A stretch of 64,000 bases of DNA, taken from NCBI GenBank assembly GCA_022059125.1, contig JAEUWY010000012.1:2232001-2296000 (forward strand). Reading direction: 5' to 3'. Under the pieces are notes generated by a model. It ran no database searches. It had not been told where the DNA came from and worked only from the letters and a program-made list of their open reading frames with translations. A program made the position numbers and the translations under genes. Position 1 is the stretch's first letter, and every line of letters starts with the position of its first letter. Positions 44,605 to 55,212 of the stretch are shown piece by piece. This DNA is from Corynespora cassiicola. Its lineage: Eukaryota > Ascomycota > Dothideomycetes > Pleosporales > Corynesporascaceae.

Positions 44605-46026
44605 CTACACATTAAGACTGATCCTAGTCACGCCCGGCTTCAAAGGTGGTGCAAAATCCGCCTCAGAGTCAGATTCAGACAGGTCCTCATAGTCTGGGAG
44701 ACTCTCGAAATCAGCGTAGCTTATAATGGGGCGTACCATCTCACATCTCTGTTCAGGTGACGAAGGCGACCTAAAATCAAGTTCCTCCTCGATCTCATCG
44801 TAACAAGGCTGAAGCTTTGCAGCATCCTCCTGTTGCTGTATACTCAGACAGCCCAGATCACCGCAGATTGTTAACAGCTCGGTGAAATCGCCTTTGCTCA
44901 TGAACATGCTGCCCCTACTCGAGCACTCGCCAAGGAGTTGCATCCTAAAGCCATTGGCGTTAGATAGCCCAATCATCTGTTTGGCACGGCATTCTTCCAT
45001 AAGTATGACCAATAGCGTCCGCTTGATGAGACGCATTTCATTGTTCTCCAATTCAGTGGACTGAAGAGTGTCACCCGAGACTGTAATTTGCATTTGAGGA
45101 TCGTTGGGGTAGGCAGAGATGTGATCGGCATTCTCTTTCAAGTGCCAAAGAACTGCCGCTGCATCCCTGTCTCCTGACAGCGCCAAATCTAAGAGCCACT
45201 TCAATATTGAAAATGGTCCAATGAAATCATTCGAGTTTCTCGAGGGAAGAGAGACCTTGTATGCCTTGAAAGAGTCACTGCGACTCAGTTTTGAAGATGA
45301 GATCGAATACCGCTCTATCGGAGGAAGATATGATGGTTTCTTAGCCAAGTTAACATGAGAAAGAGATAGTGTATCATCTCCAACCTCAAAGGAATATTTA
45401 CGGCCAGGAAAAGATCGAGAGATTGATCTATTCTCATCCAGATTCTCCAGTACTAGCTTCCGTACGAGATTGAGCTCAGAGAATGTAGTGTCTAGATCGG
45501 TAATATCGGGAATGCAAGGCTCCGATCGGTTTCCATGGAGTTGTCTGGCTTCTTTGGATGACGCTGAAGAATCCATCGATGCTGGATAATGCGGGTCGGA
45601 CTTGGGATAGATGACAGGATATTCCAATTCCTCGTCGTGGTCGGACTGGTCCGATATTTCAATTGGAATCCTGATGAAGTTCACGGGCAGGTGGTGAATC
45701 TCGTCAGCTATCTTCTTCTTCTCCTGATGGGAAACGCTACATTGGGATGTGTCCAAAGCTAAAGTTTTAGATGCTTTGCCATCAGGGTGGGATGGCCCAG
45801 AACGATGTGAGTTCAACATGATGTCTTCGTGAATACTCGTCAGCTCTGGGATTGCATTCCAGGACAAGGTATTATCCGATGTTGACATCGAATCTCGCAT
45901 AATGGCAAAGCGAGATGCTACCTTATTGGTTTCAGGCTTGCTTTTAATCTTCTTCTTGAGAGCGGATAACCGGCTCCTCAAGTACTTGAAAGAAGCCATT
46001 AGCGATGTCTGACTTCTTGTTGACAC
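44605..46026 (-). CDS. orphan 473-aa Ser-rich protein
   Basis: One long frame from M-S-T-R-S-Q-T-S-L-M-A-S, ending TAA at 44605-44607. A second Met at residue 10 is a possible alternative start. The N-terminus is basic (L-K-K-K-I-K-S-K). The first half is Ser/Asp/Pro-rich and probably unfolded. A compact helical region (about 260-400) includes W-L-L-D-L-A-L-S-G-D-R-D-A-A-A-V-L-W-H-L-K and R-L-I-K-R-T-L-L-V-I-L-M-E-E-C. The tail is acidic (S-L-P-D-Y-E-D-L-S-E-S-D-S-E-A-D). There is no signal peptide or membrane helix. I do not recognise a family. The S-G-D-R-D-A-A helix resembles a single Sel1- or ankyrin-like hairpin of the sort that ends fungal signalling proteins, but one unit is not enough to claim that. 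Confidence 0.65.
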   Translation of the reverse strand: MSTRSQTSLMASFKYLRSRLSALKKKIKSKPETNKVASRFAIMRDSMSTSDNTLSWNAIPELTSIHEDIMLNSHRSGPSHPDGKASKTLALDTSQCSVSHQEKKKIADEIHHLPVNFIRIPIEISDQSDHDEELEYPVIYPKSDPHYPASMDSSASSKEARQLHGNRSEPCIPDITDLDTTFSELNLVRKLVLENLDENRSISRSFPGRKYSFEVGDDTLSLSHVNLAKKPSYLPPIERYSISSSKLSRSDSFKAYKVSLPSRNSNDFIGPFSILKWLLDLALSGDRDAAAVLWHLKENADHISAYPNDPQMQITVSGDTLQSTELENNEMRLIKRTLLVILMEECRAKQMIGLSNANGFRMQLLGECSSRGSMFMSKGDFTELLTICGDLGCLSIQQQEDAAKLQPCYDEIEEELDFRSPSSPEQRCEMVRPIISYADFESLPDYEDLSESDSEADFAPPLKPGVTRISLNV

Positions 46027-46886
46027 TGAAGCGGAATATTTTACTACCAGTTTTCGGACTTCTGGGTAGTAATAGAGGATATTGGTAGGAATTGGTTTAA
46101 AGAAAACGTAAGGGGGGAGAATATCACGTGGAGTTTATAAGTTACAAGGCACTGTGGCAAAGCCTTCGATTGATTCTTTTCCCCCTTGGGTTGCGGTGAA
46201 ATTTTTTACACAGTGTGAATTGTTCTAATTAGTGTTTTGATTTCGGTAAAGGAGTATATGAAAACAGCTGTAATGTAGAAAACCTGAAAGCTCGATACGT
46301 CTTATGTCTATATTCCACTCCTGCAAATGGATATATTTACCCTTGTTTAGTCTCGGTATACTGAGTAATATTACTGGAAAGATTCTACGAAGTTGAATGT
46401 GAATGGGCTGGCGTTTCATTGGTAACAAGACATCCAATTCAACAGAATCAAACGACCTAGATATTTAAACTCTTGTTAAAAGCTCACCCTTATTAACAGG
46501 TATAGTTCCGACACAATACATCATGCGATCTAATGAAGCTGAGAAACATCGCGTCAAAACGAAAATAGACGGACTAGAATGGTAAGGAAGGACACTCGGG
46601 GGCTCAAAATCTATTTGGACAATTTCCAAGTGAATTATTCGGGAGCTAAGTTAAATTCGAAAACATGGTGAACGGCTTACCATTGTTCACTAAGAGCTTA
46701 AAGGAAATAAGAGCTGCCACATTGTATAGTCAGCTTAGTCAGCTATCGGGCTGTTAAACAAAGCGGAGTTGAGTGCAGTAACACTTGTCATAATGGCCAG
46801 ATCTAGAAGAATCTACAACCTTCTTTGCGTATTCATGACTCTCTTCATCTTCATAGCCAGACGGTATAAACAGGAAAACACCCAAC
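46027..46886. other. 860-bp gene-free region
   Basis: The start of the minus-strand orphan gene and the start of the plus-strand STAND gene face outward, so both promoters lie here. No long frame, no clear repeat. Confidence 0.45.
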
Positions 46887-49800
46887 ATGAGTTTCGGAAC
46901 TAGCATCGGAGACATTATCAAGATTGTAGAGCTTGCTAGTGATGTCAGGAAGCGATTCGTAGATTCACCTGCTCAATTCAAGGCTATTTCGAGCCATTAA
47001 GTGCGTCAACTGAGGCTTATATGTAACGAAAACTCATTTCACTTCTACAGAGTCAAAAGCCTTTCATTTCTTCTTGAACAAATCGAAGATGTCCTCCCAA
47101 ATCGAAACTTGACGCCTGAGAATGAGCAAAAGCTCAAAGAAGCGCATACCGAATGTGAATCTGTTCTCCAAGCCATCTAAGCCCACCTGAAAGAGCGATC
47201 CGACATCGTAAACATAGGAAGTGGATCAAAGATAAGAAGGTTTCAGGTAGCATGGAAGCGCTTGCAATGGAATGAAAATCAAATCACTGAGTATCGTGAG
47301 CGATTGCTGCTCGGTATGAGCGGATTCAACATGCTGCTTCAAAGCCTCACTAGCGACGAGGTTTTCAAGATAAGCCAAGAATTACAGAAGATTGGCATTC
47401 GAGAAAACAACCGTGAAGGAGCAAGAAACAAAAAAGACATACTCGACAAGTTTTCAACGTTTGACAACAAGGCTAAACATCAGCACCAACTCGAAGGCAG
47501 ATGTGATGGTACTGGCCAGTGGTTTCTGGAATCAACAGAGTTCAAGCAGTTCTCCTCAAACTCCTCAGAGACACTGGTCTGTCATGGCATTCCTGGAGCA
47601 GGCAAAACCATTATCGCAGCCACCGCCATCGACCACTTGGACAGGCTGAGGCAAGATGATTCTAGTGTTGGCTTAGCATACTTCTACTTCAGCTACGATT
47701 CAAGATTCGAACAAACTCCTGAAGTCATACTCAAATCCTTAGCATATCAGTTGATCGAGAAAAGAGCTGAAATTCCTGATGAAGAAGAGCCTTATCCTGC
47801 GTGCGATCGGATCAAAAAGAGCTTTTCTAAAAAAGATATCTTTTGGGTACTTCCGATTATCATCGGCTCTTTTTCAAGGACGTTCATCGTCCTTGATGCA
47901 CTTGACGAATATCACTCATCTAATCCATATGGATCTGCACCATTTTTCAGGGAACTCGTAAATTTGCAGCAGGAAGCGAATTTTGACTTGATGGTCACTA
48001 CTCAATACAACTCAGAGATCCTAGGCTGCTTTGACGAATACCGAGAACTCGAAATCGAGGCGCAGAAAGAAGACATCGTACAATACATTGATTCAAGAAA
48101 GCAAGAACTCCCAAGGATCAAGAACAGACCTAATTTACAAGACAAAGTCCGTAATACAATTACTAATTCCATAGATGGCATGTGAGTTAGTCGGTTTCCA
48201 TTTCACGTTGTCTTGTTAATTAAAAATAGGTTCTTGTTTGCCAGGATGTACATGGACACCCTTAGAGAACCGCTAACCTTGGCCAACTTCAATAAGTGTC
48301 TTTCCGGCCTTCCTCGTGGTGCTCGCGAGCTAAATAAAATGTACGACCAGACTGTGCGACGCATCGAACAGCAGAGCGAAGAAAGAAGGCTTCTCGCAAG
48401 GAGAATTCTGTCCTGGACCACTCACGCCACTAGAGTCCTCAAAGTTGAAGAGTTAATAGAGGCTCTAGCGATTGAACCATTGTCTCTTTGTTTCGATGAT
48501 GACATGTTGATTGAAGCCAAAGACATTGATTCTTTGTGTGCTGGTCTGGTCGTCATTGACCGCAGTGAAAACATGTGCAATTGGTGCACAAAACAGCTCA
48601 AGAATTTTTCCTCGACAAAAATCACTTCCCAGACGCTCATATCGACATTTTCAAGACGTGTTTGACCTCCATACTATACAGAAGTGGTGCTTTTCAAAGA
48701 TATGCTGAAGATAACTGGTTTATCTACTTTCGTCGCGAGGAACAAGCATTCAAAGAATTTGCCAACTTCCTGATCAGAAATGATGGAGATGCATCAGTCG
48801 ATTTGAAGCCTTTCATAGAATCACATTTCTCATTTGATGAACAAAAAGCTATCTTTGATCACTTCAAAAAAGTCGAATTGGCTTTTGGATATCACATTGC
48901 TGCATTGCTCGGATCTGAAGAGACTATGAGCGGCTTAGTAAAATCCGGAAAAAACGTAGGTGTGTGCGACAGCTTTGGTAGGCACTCTATTGTATACGCA
49001 TCACTTTTGGGACACCTGGAGATTGTGAGGTTATTCCTGAGAATGGCTAAAGAGAGATGGGAGGATAATGTATTCACGTCCAGGTATAGAGGGCGACCCA
49101 GATTTAGACGGCGAAGGAGATGGGATGAAGACGTATACACGTCCACGGACAGAGTGAAAGAGATGGAAAATTGTACAACCTGTGCTCAACATCGGGGGCA
49201 GCTACTGAATGCAAGGAAAGAGAAGGATAGTTACGCTTTGCAATTTTTTGATGCGTTTTGCATCGCAGTATATATTGGGCACTACGAGATCTTACGGGAG
49301 CTCATACAACAGCCTGGTATGGAAGACATAGCGAAGAGATATTTGCACAGAGCAGATCTTGGCCCCTTAGGATCCAAAATGCGCCAAAGATTATCGGAAC
49401 ACATGTTCGACCCTCTTTGGACTGCCTGCAACAGAAACGACTTGGAATCAGCAAGAATGATTTTGCAAAGCTGGGGTTCCTGGGCGCTAGATGCCTATGC
49501 GGGGGCTAGAGAAAGATATGTTCAGACCACGAGCGACAAAGATTTGTTACAAATGCTCGCAGAGCATTTTATGAACAATGACATGATCAATAAGCGAAGA
49601 TTTGGCATTGAGCTTATATTCCAATCTGCGAAAATCGGGCATCTCGAACTTATCCGTCGAATACTTCCTCAATTCTATTCTCAGATGGAGACCACCGGCA
49701 AGAACGATGACCACTACCATGATTTAGGCCAAGCGCTCGCAATTGCCATCAGTGAGAAGCAATTCGATGTGGTGGATTTTCTTTTGAAAGAATTTCAAAT

Positions 49801-50443
49801 TCAAGAATTCAGCGCAGCGCGTGAGCGGGTTTTGAATAATTACAACAACTGTAGGATTCGCCGCAAACTTCATCATTTTCCGGATGAAGAAGTGGTCACA
49901 GAACTTCTCCATCGACTGAAGTTTGGCTACACTGAATTCGTCGATGCAACCCGTCAAGATAAGCGTTTCCTTCGTCTGCTCCTCCTTAATGGTGTTGAGA
50001 AACAAGATGAGCGGAGAGTTGAGGTACTGGTTTCACGTTATCACATGGACATGAACACAACCAACGACTACAGAATCCCATTTTTGTACAGGAGCAGAGA
50101 TTTTTCGAAAGTACTCATCGAAAATTATGGCGCAGATCCGTTAATTCGAGGACCATCTGGTGAGACCTGGCTCCTTTTCTCTGCGAAGAGGAGGCTTGAG
50201 ACAAAATTCTGCCAAGGATATATGCACGATATCAATTTAAAGGATGAAATGGGAAGGACGGCATTGTCATATGTGGTATCTAAATGGTGGAGTGATGATA
50301 TATGGATAATAAATCATCCAGACGTCGACACAACATCTGCAGATAATGATGGACACACAGCCCTCTGGTGGGCCATACATGGTAGACACGGTATTGATTA
50401 TTGGGGAGACCCACGACCGGTATATCTACTAGGGGAAAGGTAA
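46887..50443 (+). pseudogene. NACHT-ankyrin STAND (NLR-like) gene, inactivated
   Basis: From ATG 46887 the product begins M-S-F-G-T-S-I-G-D-I-I-K-I-V-E-L-A, a helical N-terminal domain common in fungal STAND proteins. NACHT signatures are G-I-P-G-A-G-K-T-I-I (P-loop, about 47590) and F-I-V-L-D-A-L-D-E (Walker B, about 47885). Next comes a winged-helix region, then V-Q-L-V-H-K-T-A-Q-E-F-F-L-D and a long C-terminal part with degenerate ankyrin units (G-H-L-E-I-V-R-L-F-L, D-E-M-G-R-T-A-L-S-Y). One good intron (48182-48229, GTGAGT...TAG) restores M-F-L-F-A-R-M. Three lesions break it: TAA at 46998 beside a presumed donor whose splice no longer fits in phase, TAA at 47178 within the N-domain, and a one-base frame change near 48573. 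The 48575-50443 part is fully open. Intact relatives sense non-self and trigger cell death or immunity. Loss could be a null allele or assembly error. Confidence 0.85.
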
Positions 50444-50571
50444 GCCCAGATCCACTAGCAATTCAACTGCTGGAAGGGGATCCTCCAGGGCAGGGCAGGC
50501 TTGGTAATACTGCTATTGATATACCGTCCATTCTAGCAGATACATTCACAAATTCTCACGACGAACAATGA
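50444..50571 (+). pseudogene. possible out-of-frame continuation of the STAND gene
   Basis: Just after the TAA at 50441-50443 another frame stays open and protein-like (P-D-P-L-A-I-Q-L-L-E, then L-G-N-T-A-I-D-I-P) until TGA at 50569-50571. No intron of workable size links it. If real it would be the original C-terminus, reached only after another frame change. Weak evidence. Confidence 0.3.
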
Positions 50572-50768
50572 TGATTATATCAGATACAATATTGCGTGTA
50601 TGCATCAACACAATTCTTCCATAGATTGAGCCCATATACTTCATTATGAACCGACGCATTACGATTACACATACACTTTTTGTTCGATTGATCCACACAT
50701 GCACAAAACCTCCGATCTTATTCCGCAACGCAAAACTACACTCCCAACCCCACCATCAAACGACTACC

Positions 50769-53069
50769 TTACAAGGCAGGCGCATTAGGATCCTCCATGC
50801 ACTGATCCACACGCATCAACTGCTTACCCGTAGCCTTGGCGATCTGGATGAACTCCCTAAGGTACGAGACAGTGGATGGGTAGAGGTAGTGAAGCACAAC
50901 CAAGTTACCACCCTTGTCAACATCGCGCTGGAAAGCCTTGAGCTGCTCCTCAGGGGTGTCAGTCTCGGCCCACAGCCAGTCCTCGACATCAACGCTCCAC
51001 ATGGTAATAGTCGGCTTCTCGCCAACCGAGTTCGCAAGACGGGACCGCATGCGCGCACCCTCGTTACCAAAGGGAGGGCGGAAGTAGGGGGTGTGCAGAC
51101 CATTGAGCTGCTTGTCGACCGCCTTGATATCCTCATCGTACTCCCAGTCAATGGCGGCGTAGTCCTCGAGGCCCTCCATCTTGGGGTGCGTGAAGGAGTG
51201 GAGCGCGATCTGGTGGCCCTCGGACTGCATCTCGCGGTAGACGTTTGTCAGGTTGGTCGAGTCGTCGAGCAGGGGGGCGCCGACGGTGAAGAAGGTGACC
51301 TTGATGTCCTCCTCGCGGATGATCTTGAGCACCTCCTGGGCGTACTCGGGGGAGCCGTCGTCGATGGCGAAGGCAAACGAGTTGGGGCGCTTGCACGCGA
51401 AGACGAGGTCACCCGTCTCGTCCTTGTTGGGGATGATGGTGCCGGCAGGGACGCTGGGGACGATCTCGATCACCGAGAGGGTCGTCTCGGCGGCGGAGTA
51501 GAATCCCTTGATGGCGATACCGATGGTGCGGGCAAGGTTGACCTTGAAGTGGCTCATGGGGATGTAGATGTGGCCGTTCTTGGCGTAGCGAGTGGCCTCA
51601 GCAGAGTCCCAGGTCTCGGGGTAGGGGGCAATGGCCTGATCGCACTTCTCGTTGTGCTGCTGGAGAGCAACGGTGAACTTGGTGGAGCCCTGGTAGGCAA
51701 TGTGGAGGTAAGAGCCCTGGTACTTGCTGAAGTCGGAGCACGAGCCAGATACCTGGGTGTAGAAGCTGTAGTCGGCATCGCTGGAGACAATCTTCAGGCC
51801 GTTGCCGAAGGTGGTGGTCATACCCTCGTCACCACCGTGCCAGAAGCCAAGGGCGTTCTGGTTGGCGTTGGCGAACCTGTCAATGACGAGAGCGGAGGCA
51901 GTGCCGGCGGGGGCAGCCATGGTGGAAGAGGGACCGGCGGGAGGAGTAGGCGCGGTGACGACGTACTCGGAGCCAGTGTTGCCACAGTAGAAAGCCATAG
52001 GGCCAAAGGAAAGCTCGGCAGAGATTTGAGAAATGAAAAGGGTGACAAGCTTGCTGGTATCGACAGTAGGGTACTTGTTAAAGGGGATGGTGTAGAGCTT
52101 CTCAGTGCCATCGAAGGTCCAGCCGAGCTCCCTAGAGGTCTGGGAGCCTGCAACGGTGGCGCCAGGATCGCAAGAGGAAGACGACTCGAGCTGGATGGAA
52201 AGGGTGGCGCCAGCGGGGGCCTTGATGCGAAGAGAGATGCCGCCGTACTTGTTTGCAGCGTTGGTGCAGCCAAGCTGAGTGTAGAAGTAGGAGCTGGTAT
52301 CCTTGGGGACGAAGGTCACACGGTTCTTGCTGGGCTTGCCAACCGTGATGCTGGTCATGGTGCCATCATCGGAAGTGGGCTCCATCAAGGCATTGTAGTA
52401 GAGGAAAGTCAAACGGGACTGCGACATCCAGTCATCGATGGCGAGCGGGGCGCAGGTGCCGGATGGCACAACGGAGGTAGCCAGGGTAGAAGTGGGACGA
52501 GTGGTCGACACGGCACCGACGGAAGAAGGACCGCGGGTGGTGCTGGCACCAGAGGCACCGCAGCCAAACTGGATGTTGCTAATCTCCCATTTGGCAGAAG
52601 TGCTAGAGAAAGAGGACCAGACGAATCCAGTGACACCGTTAGCGTTGGCGCCAGAGAAAGTGCTCAGGGGAACGGTGATGGTCTGGGTGCTTCCAGTGAG
52701 TCCGGTGATGGTTGTCCATTGCGACTTGTAGGAGGCATCAGAGCAAGCGGACTTGGTCTGAATCTCAAGAGCAGCAGAGCCGCCTGCAGGACCCTTGATG
52801 CTGAACTGAATGGAGTTGTAGCCATCGGTAGAGGCAGCCTGGCATGGGAAGGTCTCGTAAAAGTACGAGTCGCTCTTGGGAGTGAAGGAAAGCACGCCGT
52901 TGCTAGCAGAGATGGACGTCATGGAGCCGTCGTCCGAGGTCCATGATCCCAGGCTGTTGCTGTTGCTCGACCATTTGGAGAAGTCATCGATCTTGAGTGC
53001 AGAGCTGCAGGCAGCCGACACGCTGCCAGCGAATCCGGCCGCGAGGCCTATTAAGGTAAAAGTACGCAT
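50769..53069 (-). CDS. secreted NodB polysaccharide deacetylase with three N-terminal beta-sandwich modules
   Basis: The product is 766 aa in a single exon; start M-R-T-F-T-L-I-G-L-A-A-G gives a clean signal peptide ending near S-V-S-A-A-C. An upstream in-frame Met adds 65 residues without sense. Three related modules follow (about 20-165, 195-360 and 385-545). Each opens with A-L-x-I-D-D/R-F or L-A-I-D-D-W, has a D-D-G-x-M-T or D-E-G-M-T turn and an S-x-F-Y aromatic pair, and the first two are joined by a Ser/Thr linker; they look like carbohydrate-binding jelly rolls. The NodB domain (about 560-745) has F-A-I-D-D-G (metal Asp, catalytic base), H-S-F-T-H-P (metal His pair), R-P-P-F-G, D-V-E-D-W and V-L-H-Y-L-Y. 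The family removes acetyl groups from chitin or related polymers. The first motif has I in place of the usual F (FDDG). No GPI signal; it ends A-P-A-L. Confidence 0.92.
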   Translation of the reverse strand: MRTFTLIGLAAGFAGSVSAACSSALKIDDFSKWSSNSNSLGSWTSDDGSMTSISASNGVLSFTPKSDSYFYETFPCQAASTDGYNSIQFSIKGPAGGSAALEIQTKSACSDASYKSQWTTITGLTGSTQTITVPLSTFSGANANGVTGFVWSSFSSTSAKWEISNIQFGCGASGASTTRGPSSVGAVSTTRPTSTLATSVVPSGTCAPLAIDDWMSQSRLTFLYYNALMEPTSDDGTMTSITVGKPSKNRVTFVPKDTSSYFYTQLGCTNAANKYGGISLRIKAPAGATLSIQLESSSSCDPGATVAGSQTSRELGWTFDGTEKLYTIPFNKYPTVDTSKLVTLFISQISAELSFGPMAFYCGNTGSEYVVTAPTPPAGPSSTMAAPAGTASALVIDRFANANQNALGFWHGGDEGMTTTFGNGLKIVSSDADYSFYTQVSGSCSDFSKYQGSYLHIAYQGSTKFTVALQQHNEKCDQAIAPYPETWDSAEATRYAKNGHIYIPMSHFKVNLARTIGIAIKGFYSAAETTLSVIEIVPSVPAGTIIPNKDETGDLVFACKRPNSFAFAIDDGSPEYAQEVLKIIREEDIKVTFFTVGAPLLDDSTNLTNVYREMQSEGHQIALHSFTHPKMEGLEDYAAIDWEYDEDIKAVDKQLNGLHTPYFRPPFGNEGARMRSRLANSVGEKPTITMWSVDVEDWLWAETDTPEEQLKAFQRDVDKGGNLVVLHYLYPSTVSYLREFIQIAKATGKQLMRVDQCMEDPNAPAL

Positions 53070-55212
53070 AGCGATGTTTGTTTTATAGCGAAAGACTAGA
53101 AAAAGCGAATGTACAGAAGTCACAAGGACCTCCAAAAGCAAGGGTTCGACGCCCTTGGGATTGTTGAGAGGGCGATGGGGTAGGAGACGAGAACTCGTGA
53201 GGAGCGCAACACATGGGCAGCGTTCCGGTATTATACTATCTGGCCGCGGCGCGGCGTGATGCATGACACGGGCGAAATTTGCCTAGCGGACTCGGCACGC
53301 AGGGCAGAGGACGAGAGAACCCGGCGTTTCGCGTAGAGATGATGCTATTTCGAGCAAGTGGATGGCCAAGTGCGTCGATCATCAGGCTCGGTCTGGTTAG
53401 GCGATAGGGCTTGCAGTGCAGCGGGCGCCCCCAGCGGCAGGCGGAACCAGGGAAGCCTCGCCCCCTGAGCGGAATACCTCCTCGCCTTGGCACCACAGGG
53501 GACGCAGAGAGTCGCGGTTAAGCCGGCCTGCCTGCAACTCGCTCTGCACGCGCTGCGATGGACAGCCCAGATTTCGGGAGAGCCCCGAACGGCCGATCGC
53601 ATACCAAACAGGCGTTCCTGGGGGCTCTGGCAGCAGGGAGAAGCTCTTGGAAAGTGGCCTGAAACCTCAGGACACCAGGATGCAATCTTCCTCTGCACAC
53701 ATCACCTCACCAGGCGACCTGGGGACGAAAAAAAACTCGGTGGTGCAACCCAAAATACGAAAGTGACTTGGCCTGGGGTAGGGATCGAGCTTCGGGAGTC
53801 TTGGCCATTATTGCCGAGCAAAGTCGTCCATGAGCCGTCCGCAGACAGCGTGTAGTTGTGTCATGGAGAACGAGTCGCAATACTTCCATCCTGAGGCACA
53901 TGAGACGAGACAAGACCATGGAAGCGACATGCCCCGCGGAGGCGTCTGCCACGAGGGCTTGTTAGTCTGGCAGGTCACACTGGGTGGTGCAGACACGAGG
54001 CATCGTACCTAACAGCATGCGAGGTTCCGCCGACGCACCGCGCGATAGGCTACATGGCCTCTGCTGAGAGCTGTTATTGTCGGCGCGGAGCCCGGCGGTT
54101 GGCCGTGCTTTGTTCTTCTCGTTGAAAAGCGCCTGCCATGGCCGATCGCCCAAGAAAGCCAAATCCACCTCCCGCCACTCAATCGCCTCCGCGTCTGCTG
54201 ATCGTCAAACGTCTGCTCTGCTGCTCCCAAGGCCCTGCAGTGTTGCTGTTGTTGAGGCCAATGACTTGTACACAACGTCGGCGCAGCTGTGCCTCGCCGC
54301 CGCCTGTGGGGAGCAATTTACTTTTTGTCCCCTGCCCAGACATTGACTATGCCAAGTGCGCATGTCAGCGCCGTCAGCGGTCCGATGGTTTCATGCCTTC
54401 GCGTTTGGAAACGACCAGCCGCGAGCCACGGCCGCTGGCACAACTTTCTTCCGGTCCCCGCGACTGCATCTTTCTCCTCTTTTGTTGGTGAGTAAGCTGA
54501 TCTGTGTGCTCCTTTTGGTCCGATGCTTCCCCTGACGCAAGAGGCGGCGATTGACGAAGGATTCTGTGGAGCTCAATAGCTGGTGCTCCATAGCGCATCC
54601 TAAATGAAAACTCGAACAGCTGGGCAGTTGAACACGATCTGAAGAACAAAAGAAACGTTCCAAGCAAATGGGTGTTGCGGAAGAATTAGAAGCTGAACAG
54701 TAAATGACGGTTTACATTCAACAATCTCCCTTCAGCGGCTGGGAGCGTTGACCATCTACTTGGCCTCATTTCATTCCCTCCCCTGATCTCAAACTGATTA
54801 GAGTTTTTATTTTTATGAAGACTGCTCACTGTACCAGGTTAGGTACCTCCTAAATATTTGGCATGTCATCAGACATCGGCATGTCACGTGATATTTCTTA
54901 CACCTCCGGGGCCACCTAGAAATCACTTCCAAGATCTCTCAATGTGGGTGGGTATGATTAAAACTTGTCATAACATCTGAGAAGAGCATACATTTCCATT
55001 TTGCAGTCCGTTTTGGTCTTATCATCCCAAATGCCTCGAGTTGTACAGTGTGCAGCCGTAAAGGATTCGTACCATGCAAGCCAGGGCCGAACCGTGCAAG
55101 AGCTCCGTGAGGAGCGGCACAATTTCAGGCTGCGCAAGAAACATCCAGGCTACATACTCATATTCACGACTGAAAGACGCTCCTCGCAAACAGATCTTCT
55201 GATCAAGTAAAC
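53070..55212. other. 2.1-kb gene-free region
   Basis: Both flanking genes point outward (minus-strand deacetylase, plus-strand dioxygenase), so promoters sit at both ends. The middle holds overlapping frames up to about 120 codons without motifs. Nothing else recognised. Confidence 0.5.

Noticed and set aside
50646..52946. 766-codon open frame on the plus strand, fully antisense to the NodB deacetylase
   Set aside because: It is a shadow of the strongly GC-ending codon use of the real gene; its translation is Gly/Val/Leu/Ala/Arg-rich with no domain, while the minus strand has a signal peptide and all NodB motifs.
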